Below are positions 47,401 through 53,794 of a DNA stretch of 64,000 bases, in pieces. Positions within the stretch are counted from its first letter, which is position 1, and the number at the start of each line of letters is the position of its first letter. The notes under the pieces are model-generated. The model searched no databases and had not been told where the DNA came from. It saw only the letters and a list, made by a program, of their open reading frames with translations. A program made the translations under genes and the position numbers. Origin of the DNA: Stappia stellulata (GTDB taxonomy: Bacteria > Pseudomonadota > Alphaproteobacteria > Rhizobiales > Stappiaceae); NCBI RefSeq assembly GCF_020176715.1, contig NZ_JAIVMF010000001.1, forward strand, positions 587,092-651,091, given 5' to 3'.

Positions 47401-48323
47401 GTTTCGCCGGAGACCGCCCACACCGCCCCCTGCACGCTCGAGCCGGCGGTTTCCACGCGCGGCCGGATCGAGCACGACCCGCAGCGCAGATCGTCGCCGA
47501 ACCAGGAGACGACAAGCGCCACCCGCTGCAGATTGGGGCAAACCGCCTGCAGTTCGTCGATGGAGGCGGACCAGTTGCTCGGACCGTGGGCGATGTGGCG
47601 ATTGACCGTTTGGCTGACGCCGGGGCGCACGGTCCGGGTCACCGGCTCGGTCGCATAGACGAACTCGCCCGCCCCCGGGATCACCGTCATCGCCCGCACC
47701 ATCGGTTCCAGCGGCTCGACCGAGCGGATGATCTCGAAGGTCAGTTGCGGCAGGCGGTCGCCATATTGATCCAGCGGCAGGCGCTCGAAAACGGCGTAGG
47801 CGGTATTGCGATAGGCGGGAGACGGTCCCTGCAACACGGCAATCAGCGGGTCCGGCTCCTGATCGGGCGTGCCGTGATAGAAGCGGACGGTGACGCCCTC
47901 CATCTCCATCGGCTTTCCGTCGGCCCAGATCGCGCCGACATGGCTGACCGGCCCGGCCGCCAGCGCGACGGCAAAATTCGCGTAGTAGCGATAGCTGCGG
48001 GTGGTCGTGCGCGGACCGCCGCCACCGCCCTTGCCGCCGCTCGTTTCCTCGCGCACCTCCTCCTCGAAGCGGGTTGCCCAGATGATCTGGCCGGCCAGAC
48101 GGACGCGGCCGTAGACCATCGGCAGGCTTGCGCCCTCGACGGAGGATTGCACGGAGAGGTCCTCAAGCCTGCGGCCCTCGATCCTGCGGGTGGCGCCGAA
48201 AAGGCTCTGATCGAGCGCATAGCCGGCGATCGCCCCCGCCGCCTGCCCGAGGAGCGCCCCCGCGCCGCCCAGCAGGGCGCCGCCGATGGCCTTGCCTGCC
48301 GCCGCCAGTACTAGGGTTGCCAT
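44412..48323 (-). CDS. GTA baseplate megatron / host-specificity protein (orfg15 type)
   Basis: A 1303-residue tail-tip protein, by far the largest of the cluster. A glycine/alanine-rich hydrophobic N-terminus (GKAIGGALLGGAGALLGQAA) is followed by a phage tail hub-like region and, near residues 400-700, a TIM-barrel glycoside-hydrolase-like domain (WFTELGVPAIDKGANQP; VTYAADWSEYGAH) typical of GTA_TIM proteins. The C-terminal third has phage tail III-type beta domains. It matches the RcGTA megatron in size and position. It probably forms the central baseplate channel and may cleave cell-surface sugar. The start ATG 48323 overlaps the peptidase gene by 13 bases. Confidence 0.93.
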   Translation of the reverse strand: MATLVLAAAGKAIGGALLGGAGALLGQAAGAIAGYALDQSLFGATRRIEGRRLEDLSVQSSVEGASLPMVYGRVRLAGQIIWATRFEEEVREETSGGKGGGGGPRTTTRSYRYYANFAVALAAGPVSHVGAIWADGKPMEMEGVTVRFYHGTPDQEPDPLIAVLQGPSPAYRNTAYAVFERLPLDQYGDRLPQLTFEIIRSVEPLEPMVRAMTVIPGAGEFVYATEPVTRTVRPGVSQTVNRHIAHGPSNWSASIDELQAVCPNLQRVALVVSWFGDDLRCGSCSIRPRVETAGSSVQGAVWAVSGETAGTAATVSLHAGRPAYGGTPADSSVIAAIRDLNARGLQVTLHPFILMDIPAGNGLPDPYGGSEQAAHPWRGRITASLAPGLAGSPEGTAAAASEVAAFAGTAQVAHFLPQAQGVGYAGPAEWSFRRFILHQARLAAVAGGVDAFLLGSEMRGLTRLSAAPGVHPFVDALKALAADVKTVLPGAKVTYAADWSEYGAHQPGGGDLRFPLDPLWANANIDAVGINAYFPLADARDGGDPDGNVNPYDREMLRAGVAGGEDHDWYYADDAARAAGIRTPITDGAYGKPWVYRAKDLAGWWSNPHIEREAGVETGIATNWVPRSKPIWFTELGVPAIDKGANQPNLFFDAKSSEAAWPRFSNGGRDDLIQRRALETVLGWWTGAHPEIAAGDNPVSPVYGEPMVDAGHLYLWTWDARPFPAFPSQTDIWADGVNWRAGHWLSGRLGSVSVAGLARALAADFDIPASLFAIGEIAGTLDGTAVPGPEALRNVLAPLLDAAGAVAVDRGPQIAVLPRWSPPVARLDNADLAVERDAAAASVRRSQDADLPAEIRIAARDAARGHRRYVISSKRREGHSARVEQIDLACALDPALAAALADQLLLARWSGREEVEFSLPPGRLELEPGDVVTLAADPSAGRGRDAEYLIEAVEEGAARRVSARAARAPVALRARSLGGEARPRSVIAATGAADVLILDLPTLPGDAQDAAPRMAAFAAPWPGAVDVYRVRGEGAPVYHAQLTAPALLVETLTPLLAGPVARWDRVSEVDVEVSSGTFSEVSQDQVLGGANPLAIVGADGDVEVLQFQRAELIGPRRYRLGMLLRGLLGTERAAARPVPAGSRGVLLDEAVAHLPPSLDEIGVPFTYAVLPAGLPLDSAARKDLAHVWRARALMPLAPVHLAGERIAGSGIAFSWIRRTRTGGDAWTTVDVPLGEAREAYLAELLDAGGLTVWSREVAAPSVVLSDAEELSVFGAPQSLVRLRVRQISDVVGPGLEARADFIV

Positions 48324-48754
48324 GGGTCCACCTCGGGAAAGAGAAAGGCTGCAACGATGCGCCGCCGCCAGGCGGGCACGAGCGGGCTTTCGGTCACGCA
48401 AAGCCCTTCATAGGCATGGATCATCTTCGCCGGGCCGCTGAGGATCGCGGCGTGTTTCACCAGCGCGCCGTCGCGCCAGCGAAACAGCAGCAGGTCGCCG
48501 GGCCCGGCCGCATCCGGCGCGACCTCGCGCATGTGCCGGCCCGCTGCGGCGAGGAGCGTGTCCGCGCCGCCCTCTTCCGCCCAGCCGCGCGTATAGGGCG
48601 GCGGGCGTTCCGGTTCCGCCCCGTAGAGCGCGCGCCAGACCCCGCGCACCAGTCCCAGGCAATCGGCGCCCGCGCCTTTGCAACTCGCCTGGTGGCGATA
48701 GGGCGTGCCGATCCAGCCCCGCGCCTCGCGCAGGATGCAATCGCGTGTGACCAT
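48311..48754 (-). CDS. GTA NlpC/P60-type cell wall peptidase (orfg14)
   Basis: A 147-residue papain-like peptidoglycan peptidase carried at the tail tip to open the recipient cell wall. The catalytic Cys32 in GADCLGL and His101 in LVKHAAIL are present. A GTPYR motif near the N-terminus and GPGDLLLF before the His match the phage NlpC/P60 family. It lies between the hub protein and the megatron as in RcGTA. Confidence 0.93.
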   Translation of the reverse strand: MVTRDCILREARGWIGTPYRHQASCKGAGADCLGLVRGVWRALYGAEPERPPPYTRGWAEEGGADTLLAAAGRHMREVAPDAAGPGDLLLFRWRDGALVKHAAILSGPAKMIHAYEGLCVTESPLVPAWRRRIVAAFLFPEVDPWQP

Positions 48755-48789
48755 GCTGGTATCTCCCGTGTACCGCTCCGCGCCGCCGG

Positions 48790-49683
48790 TCAGTCGACCA
48801 AGGGGCCGCCGTCATTCTCGGCAGCACCGCGGCTTGGATAGGCGAGCGCGAAATCCGCGCCGGGCATATGCGGAAAGCCCTGGAAGTTCTCCGTGTTGGA
48901 GAATTTCCCGGTACAGGTGGCAAAACGCTTGTCGCAGCCGGCGGTCAGGCGCACGGCCGAGCCGGGCGCCGGCAGCATGGCAAGCGGGGCCAGCAGCGCG
49001 AGCACCCGCACGGCGCCTTCGAGACGGTCGGCGACAATCTCCCCGGTCATGCCGGCATGCGGACCATCGACGATTTCCAGGCGTCCGCCGGCGAACCAGT
49101 CGGTCTCGGAGCCGCCGATGCCAGCCACATTCAGAGCCGCGCCATCGATGGCGGACTGTACCGTGCCCTCCGCGCGAAACCCGCCCGCATCGAGATCGAC
49201 CCGGCAGCGCGCGTCGCCCAGATCGGCATCGCAAATGTGGGAGAACACCCGCCCGCGCGGCTGGTCGAAGAGATGCGCGAGCCCGCGCAGCTCGGCGCGA
49301 AACGCCTTGCCGGAGCGGGTCACCTCGCCCACCTCGGCGCGGCGCATCAGCACGCGGGCCTCGGGGTCCTGCCAGTCGACCGCGAAAACCTCCACCGCCG
49401 CACCGTCCCACAGCCCGCCGGCAAGATCGCCGTCGGAAATCTCCGGCGACGACAGAATGCCGGCGACCTCCGCGCTTCCCGAGGCAAAGTCCGGCTCCAG
49501 CGTGGAGGCGGTCGTCTCGAACCCGAGATCGGGGCGGAACGTTCCGCCATCGAAGGCGATCTCGCGGTCATGGTCGGTGAAACCGAACACCTTGCCGTCG
49601 CGGCGGGTGATCCGCCAGCAGGTCGCGCGGGTGGTGGCGGCGCCGGCAAACCGGGCCGCCGTTTGCGGTGACAGTGTCTTCAT
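48790..49683 (-). CDS. GTA tail hub protein, DUF2163 (orfg13)
   Basis: A 297-residue baseplate hub protein (DUF2163, phage BR0599-type). Four C-terminal-half cysteines are arranged as two pairs, CDADLGDARC and CDKRFATC, which could bind an iron-sulfur cluster as in lambda gpL-type tail tips (family-based inference); a fifth Cys is near residue 22. The conserved C-terminal FSNTENFQGFPHMPG is intact. It is 35 bases upstream of the peptidase gene. Confidence 0.93.
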   Translation of the reverse strand: MKTLSPQTAARFAGAATTRATCWRITRRDGKVFGFTDHDREIAFDGGTFRPDLGFETTASTLEPDFASGSAEVAGILSSPEISDGDLAGGLWDGAAVEVFAVDWQDPEARVLMRRAEVGEVTRSGKAFRAELRGLAHLFDQPRGRVFSHICDADLGDARCRVDLDAGGFRAEGTVQSAIDGAALNVAGIGGSETDWFAGGRLEIVDGPHAGMTGEIVADRLEGAVRVLALLAPLAMLPAPGSAVRLTAGCDKRFATCTGKFSNTENFQGFPHMPGADFALAYPSRGAAENDGGPLVD

Positions 49684-49689
49684 CGGATC

Positions 49690-50340
49690 TCAGGCCTCCG
49701 CGTCCGGGTCGACTTCGACCAGCGGGATCGTGGGAACGCGCCCGGCCTCGACATGGGTCAGGCCGAGTTCCAGCCGGTCGGTGTCGAAGCGCACCGGCAC
49801 GTCGAAGCGGAAGCCGGCCGTCACCTCGACCCCGGCGGCCGGAGGTCCGGCGACAAGCGTCACGATGCCCGTCGCCGGATCGCAGGTGAAATCCGTCGTC
49901 TCCACAAGTTCCACGCCATCAAGAGCGACGCGCACGCTGCCGGCGACCGGTTTGGCGATCGGCCGCTTGCGGGTGAAATCGCCGCCGCCATAGGTCTTGG
50001 CGAGCGCAAAGCTCGACGCGACCCCGTCGGCGGTGGCCAGAAAACAGTCGAGCGGGGTCACCGTGTCGCCGGTCGCGGCGGAGGTGTTGTCGAAGGGATC
50101 GCGGAACCGGAACCCGTAGAGGCGGCCGTGCATGCGCTCGAAGAAGGCCGCCACCGCCTGGAGATCGGCCAAGGACCGCACGCCGGTGCCGGCATCATAC
50201 CGCCGCCGCGACCCGGCCCAGCGCGCGTTGCGGGTTTCCGCGCCCGACGCCAGCGCCACGACCTCGGTGCGCCATTGCGGCCCGCCGGTCGCGCCGAAGG
50301 CTATCCCCAGCGGAAACCGTTCCTCCAAGAATGCAGGCAT
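49690..50340 (-). CDS. GTA distal tail protein, DUF2460 (orfg12)
   Basis: A 216-residue protein of the DUF2460 family: MPAFLEERFPLGIAFGATGGP, then RRRYDAGTGVRSLADL, FRFRDPFDN and RFDTDRLEL, the conserved blocks of this family. In RcGTA the homologue connects tail tube to hub. It begins 416 bases after the end of the tape measure gene because an opposite-strand gene intervenes, so it may rely on its own promoter or on read-through. Confidence 0.93.
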   Translation of the reverse strand: MPAFLEERFPLGIAFGATGGPQWRTEVVALASGAETRNARWAGSRRRYDAGTGVRSLADLQAVAAFFERMHGRLYGFRFRDPFDNTSAATGDTVTPLDCFLATADGVASSFALAKTYGGGDFTRKRPIAKPVAGSVRVALDGVELVETTDFTCDPATGIVTLVAGPPAAGVEVTAGFRFDVPVRFDTDRLELGLTHVEAGRVPTIPLVEVDPDAEA

Positions 50341-50408
50341 GTCTAAGCCTCCCGGACTTTGCTAAACCGCGATCGCCCTGTGCAAAAAATGTCGGACGTC
50401 CGAGCGGT

Positions 50409-50422
50409 TTGATCTTGCTCAA
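50409..50422. promoter_or_regulatory. FNR/FixK-like dyad between ydcH-type gene and GTA g12
   Basis: TTGA, six bases, TCAA, extended by one T and one A (TTTGA/TCAAA); against the FNR box TTGAT-N4-ATCAA only one base differs. It lies 56 bases before the plus-strand YdcH gene and 69 bases before the divergent g12. A further 6-base-pair hairpin (50447-50462) precedes the YdcH ribosome site. Control by a Crp/Fnr-family regulator is inferred. Confidence 0.45.
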
Positions 50423-50478
50423 AGCGCAAGCGTCCCTCGTCGCGCATTGTTGGGCTCAACAACGGAGGTATCCCCTAC

Positions 50479-50718
50479 ATGAGTCACGTTCCCCACGAGC
50501 TGCACGAAGAGTTCCCGGACAAGGCCGATGCGCTGCATGCGCTGAAGCTTTCCAACGCGCACTTCGCAAAACTCGCGGATGAGTATCATGCGGTGAACCG
50601 CGAGATTCACCGCGTCGAGACGGACGTCGAGCCGGCGTCCGACGAGGCTCTCGAAAACCTCAAGAAGAAGCGCCTGCATCTGAAAGACGAAATCGCGGCT
50701 CTCCTGGCCGCTGCCTGA
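50479..50718 (+). CDS. YdcH-family (DUF465) small protein, opposite strand inside the GTA cluster
   Basis: A 79-residue helical protein: HELHEEFPDKADALHAL, HFAKLADEYHAVNREIHRVE and LKKKRLHLKDEIAALL are the YdcH/DUF465 signature forming a helical hairpin. The start ATG has GGAGG 8 bases upstream. Function is unknown across the family. It is the only plus-strand gene between 42895 and 59094, flanked by hairpins on its 3' side and by a Fnr-like dyad on its 5' side, so it looks like an independently regulated insertion. Confidence 0.92.
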   Translation: MSHVPHELHEEFPDKADALHALKLSNAHFAKLADEYHAVNREIHRVETDVEPASDEALENLKKKRLHLKDEIAALLAAA

Positions 50719-50756
50719 AACGCCGGCGCCTGAGCCCCTCCTCTTCAGGCCCGACG

Positions 50757-51350
50757 TCAAAGCCCGCGCCGTCCCCGTCCGACGGCGCGGGCTACCATTG
50801 TCTGGATCTGCGCTTCCGAACGCGCGAAGCTTTCCGCATCCCGCGTCTCCACATTGAAGATGATCGGCGGCATCGCCGCCGCGTTTCCGGCCCCGCTGAC
50901 GCCCAGCCGTCCGTGCGCATCCCGCGCCAGCGGCAGGATCGCCTCCGCGCCCGCCTCCCCCATCAGGCCGACCGACGCACCGCCTCCCGCCGCATTGCCG
51001 AGCGGAAAATAGGTCGGCGACGCCACGACGCCGCCCTTGGCGAAGGGCAGGATCCCCGGTCCCGGCGACAGCACGCTCGACGCCAGACCCGTTGCGAGAC
51101 TGCCAAGTCCCTGCGCCAGGCCTTTTTCCAGCTGACCGATCGCCGTCTTCAGCGCCATGTCGGAGAGCGACAGCGCGATGGAGCGAAACACCGCATCCAG
51201 CGCCTTGCCGTTCCTCACCGCCTGGGTGAGGCCAACCGTCAGCGCGGATGCGATCTGTCTTGAGGCCGTATGGATGTCGTTCATGGTCCGCTTCAGGTCT
51301 TCCGCCTCCTTCGCGGGCAGATCCAGCGGGGCGTTCATGTCCTCGGTCAT
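50757..51350 (-). CDS. GTA short tail tape measure protein (orfg11)
   Basis: A 197-residue protein. The N-terminal half is helical and the C-terminal half has the tape-measure end signature FAKGGVVASPTYFPLG and GLMGEAGAEAILPL. Tape measure length sets tail length, and this short form matches the RcGTA homologue (about 220 residues) rather than long siphophage proteins, predicting a short tail. It overlaps the upstream chaperone by 4 bases. Its 3' end forms a strong hairpin. Confidence 0.92.
   Translation of the reverse strand: MTEDMNAPLDLPAKEAEDLKRTMNDIHTASRQIASALTVGLTQAVRNGKALDAVFRSIALSLSDMALKTAIGQLEKGLAQGLGSLATGLASSVLSPGPGILPFAKGGVVASPTYFPLGNAAGGGASVGLMGEAGAEAILPLARDAHGRLGVSGAGNAAAMPPIIFNVETRDAESFARSEAQIQTMVARAVGRGRRGL
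50761..50793. terminator. Strong hairpin at the 3' end of the tape measure gene
   Basis: A perfect 13-base-pair GC-rich stem with a 7-base loop, inside the last codons of the tape measure gene and 43 bases after the YdcH stop on the other strand. A weaker 6-base-pair hairpin lies at 50728-50750. It could terminate transcription in both directions. Confidence 0.55.
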
Positions 51351-51565
51351 CGCAGGTCTCCATCGGGAAAGCGGCGCATCAGCGCCTCAAGACGGTCGCG
51401 CGACAGCAACGGGCCGCCGGCGGGCGGACGCCCGAACGCGGCCGCGATCTCGCGCGGGGTGGCCGCCCACATGGTCTTTGGCGACCAGCCCAGCGTGACC
51501 AGACAGACCCGAAAGACGTCGGCCCAGGGAAATGCCGCGGGCGGGGCATCACCCGCGGCGCTCAA
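51347..51565 (-). CDS. GTA tail assembly chaperone (orfg10.1)
   Basis: A 72-residue protein with FPWADVFRVCLVTLGWSP and WAATPREIAAAF, the pattern of the phage tail assembly chaperone family (DUF2376-type). It overlaps both neighbours by 4 bases. With g10 it probably forms the G/GT-like chaperone pair that loads tail tube protein on the tape measure; here the two are separate genes, not made by frameshift. Confidence 0.9.
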   Translation of the reverse strand: MSAAGDAPPAAFPWADVFRVCLVTLGWSPKTMWAATPREIAAAFGRPPAGGPLLSRDRLEALMRRFPDGDLR

Positions 51566-51921
51566 GGGTTTGCGGGACGCAGCGCCTCCGGCGCGCCGCT
51601 CGCCCCGCCCTGATCGCCGCAGAAGGTGACCTGAAGCAGCCGGGCCGCCACACGGGTGAGCGCGGGCAGGCCGCCCTCGATCTCCATGGCGAGAACATCG
51701 GCGTCGTCGATGTCCTCCCCGGCGCCACGCAGGCCGGCGCCGATGATGCGGGCGAGATCGCTTGCGGAAAACCGCCCCTGCCCGAAGCGCTCCGCCAGGG
51801 CGGAGAGATCCGTGGCTGCGAAGGCGCTTTCCAGCTCGGCCAGCGCGCCCAGCGTGAGCACGAGCGTGCGGCGCCGGCCGCCGAGAACGGCGGCAACCTC
51901 GCCGCGGTGCAGGTTGGCCAT
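51562..51921 (-). CDS. GTA tail chaperone-like protein GTA_gp10 (orfg10)
   Basis: A 119-residue protein of the GTA_gp10 family: MANLHRGEVAAVLGGRRRTL, LTLGALAELESAF, and RFSASDLARIIGAGLRGAG. It is a helical protein without membrane segment. Its position between the major tail protein and the small chaperone matches RcGTA. Confidence 0.93.
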   Translation of the reverse strand: MANLHRGEVAAVLGGRRRTLVLTLGALAELESAFAATDLSALAERFGQGRFSASDLARIIGAGLRGAGEDIDDADVLAMEIEGGLPALTRVAARLLQVTFCGDQGGASGAPEALRPANP

Positions 51922-51924
51922 GGC

Positions 51925-52338
51925 CTAGCTCCCCGCAAACGTCAGTTCGCCGGCGGATTCCAGCGCGATCTCGTAGGTGACCTCGCCGTCATGGGTGCCG
52001 GAATACTCCAGCCCGACGATCTGGAAGCGCCCGGTGATCGTCCCGAAATCGGGCACCACCACCTGCCAGTCGCGGATGATCCCGTCGAAGAACAGCCCGC
52101 GCACGGTTTCATCGGCGCTCGCATCGCGAAAGATGCCGGATCCGGACAGACTCGCAGCCCGCGTTCCCGCACCTTGCAGCAATTCGCGCCAGCGGCCGGC
52201 ACTGTCGGCATCGGTGATGTCGACGCTTGCCGCATTGAGCGCGATGCGCCGCGCCCGCAGGCCCGCCACCGTGACGAATGTCCCGACACCATCGGTGTCG
52301 CATTTCAGCAAAAGGTCCTTGCCTGCCTGAGCGGCCAT
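51925..52338 (-). CDS. GTA major tail tube protein, TP901-1 family (orfg9)
   Basis: A 137-residue tube protein: GKDLLLKCD, VAGLRARRIALNAASVDIT, and SGTHDGEVTYEIALESAGELTF are the conserved blocks of the TP901-1/GTA tail tube fold. It lies 3 bases from g10. The 64 bases upstream to g8 hold no gene. Confidence 0.94.
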   Translation of the reverse strand: MAAQAGKDLLLKCDTDGVGTFVTVAGLRARRIALNAASVDITDADSAGRWRELLQGAGTRAASLSGSGIFRDASADETVRGLFFDGIIRDWQVVVPDFGTITGRFQIVGLEYSGTHDGEVTYEIALESAGELTFAGS

Positions 52339-52402
52339 CGCATTCTCCCCTTTTCACATGACTTTGCTTTGGGTTGGGTCCGGTTCGGAGGCACGGCGCC
52401 CC

Positions 52403-52810
52403 TCAGGCCGCCGGCTCGGTGACGATCCGGACGCTCAGCCGCCCCCGCCATCCACGCCCGTCGCGCTGGCGCTCGCTGCGCATTACCGGGTCGGAGACAT
52501 GCACGAGGCGCTGCGCCCCGACGGTGGGACCGAGCTCGGCCAGCACGTCGCGGATCGCGGTCAGCACCGCGCTGACCTCGCCGCGCGCGGGCTTTCGCGA
52601 ATAGGCCAGCACCTCGACGATGTGGCGCTCGCCCTCGTCCGGCGTGGCGGCAAGCAGCCGCGTTTCCACCGCGCCGAGATCGACGAAGGGAATGGCGGCG
52701 CCGCGGGGCGCGCCGTCGTGGACCCGGTCCGCGCCGATCACTGCGGTCAGCGCCGCATCGGCGCGCAGCGCGGCAACGATCGCACCGCGCAGATCTGCCT
52801 GGGCACTCAT
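52403..52810 (-). CDS. GTA tail terminator, DUF3168 (orfg8)
   Basis: A 135-residue DUF3168 protein: ADLRGAIVAALRADAALTA at the N-terminus, VHDGAPRGAAIPFVDLG, and HIVEVLAYSRKPARGE. It caps the tail tube and joins it to the head in the RcGTA model. It overlaps g7 by 4 bases. Confidence 0.92.
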   Translation of the reverse strand: MSAQADLRGAIVAALRADAALTAVIGADRVHDGAPRGAAIPFVDLGAVETRLLAATPDEGERHIVEVLAYSRKPARGEVSAVLTAIRDVLAELGPTVGAQRLVHVSDPVMRSERQRDGRGWRGRLSVRIVTEPAA

Positions 52811-53130
52811 GCCGTTTCCTCCTCAAGCACGCATGTCACGAGGCCCGAGCGGCGGCTGGCATCGTCGACCGCCAGGACGCGAAACGCGCGCATGCCCTCG
52901 GCGAGCCGCCAGCCGCCGGCGATGGCGGTTCCGCTGCGCAGCCGCGCCACATGGGTCGCGACACCGCCGAGGCGCCCGCTCACCTGCCGTTCGGCAAGGC
53001 TTGCCGGCGCCAGCGCCACGAACACCAGCCCGACGTCGGTGAAGACGGTTTCCGCCTCCCCGTCCGCCGCCTCGATCCGGTCGGGCCGAGACAGCCGCAT
53101 CGCCCGGTCGAGTTCGTCCGCCGCGCTCAC
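52807..53130 (-). CDS. GTA head-tail adaptor/stopper (orfg7)
   Basis: A 107-residue phage head-tail joining protein: ADELDRAMRLSRPDR at the start, a central stretch GLVFVALAPASLAERQVSGRL, and the usual FRVLAVDD tail. It overlaps both neighbours by 4 bases, so g6-g7-g8 are translationally coupled. Confidence 0.88.
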   Translation of the reverse strand: MSAADELDRAMRLSRPDRIEAADGEAETVFTDVGLVFVALAPASLAERQVSGRLGGVATHVARLRSGTAIAGGWRLAEGMRAFRVLAVDDASRRSGLVTCVLEEETA

Positions 53131-53696
53131 AGCCTGAGCATCCGGTAGGGCGCAAGCAGCGCCGACCAGCCGGCCGGCACGCCCGCCGTCGCAAGATTAA
53201 AGCCGGCCGCCCGGCCGTCGAACCAGTGAGCGACCAGAACAAGGATCGCCTGCCGGAGCGGTTGCGGCACGGCATTGGCATCCGCGCCATAGCCGGCGGT
53301 GAATTCCACCTCGATGCCGTTGAAGCCGGAAATCGCGGCCGGGGCTGCGGCGGCCACCCGGAGCCGCGGCGGCTCCGCCTGTCCGTCCAGCCGGTGGTCG
53401 GCGGCGGCCAGCGGCACCGGCAGCCCGTCGCCGTCATAGACCGTGATGCTGTCGACGGACTGCACCGGACCGACGGGCAGGCGGATGATGCGCCCCGGCG
53501 GCCAGGCATCCAGATAGAGCCGCCAGCCCTGGGTGAGGAGTGCCCGGCGCGCGACGCCTTCCAGATGCTGGCGCGCCGCCGCAATCAGGCGCGAGATCAG
53601 CAAGTCCTCTTCGGTTCCGCTCACCCGGAGATGGGCGCGCGCCTCTTCCAGCGTCACCGGTTCGAGCGCCGGCGGGGTCGTCACAATCGCCGTCAT
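53127..53696 (-). CDS. GTA head-tail connector protein (orfg6)
   Basis: A 189-residue connector of the HK97 gp6-like type: LEPVTLEEARAHLRVSGTEED, LISRLIAAARQHLEGV and QPLRQAILVLVAHWFDGR. The start chosen is ATG 53696 with AAAGGACC upstream; 15 bases upstream an alternative in-frame start exists. A hairpin separates it from the capsid gene 99 bases away. Confidence 0.92.
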   Translation of the reverse strand: MTAIVTTPPALEPVTLEEARAHLRVSGTEEDLLISRLIAAARQHLEGVARRALLTQGWRLYLDAWPPGRIIRLPVGPVQSVDSITVYDGDGLPVPLAAADHRLDGQAEPPRLRVAAAAPAAISGFNGIEVEFTAGYGADANAVPQPLRQAILVLVAHWFDGRAAGFNLATAGVPAGWSALLAPYRMLRL

Positions 53697-53744
53697 GGCG
53701 GTCCTTTCCAACAGGATGGCGGTTAAAGGAGCACTTTCGGAAAC

Positions 53745-53773
53745 CGGGAGCCCGCCCGTGCGGCGGGCTCCCG
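53745..53773 (-). terminator. Strong hairpin between capsid and connector genes of the GTA cluster
   Basis: A 12-base-pair perfect GC stem (GGGAGCCCGCC core) with a 5-base CGTGC loop, 22 bases after the capsid stop. It is followed in the transcribed direction by CTTT-poor sequence, so it may be a partial terminator or an RNA-stabilising 3' end for capsid mRNA. Confidence 0.6.
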
Positions 53774-53794
53774 CACCCGGTCAGACAGAAAAGG

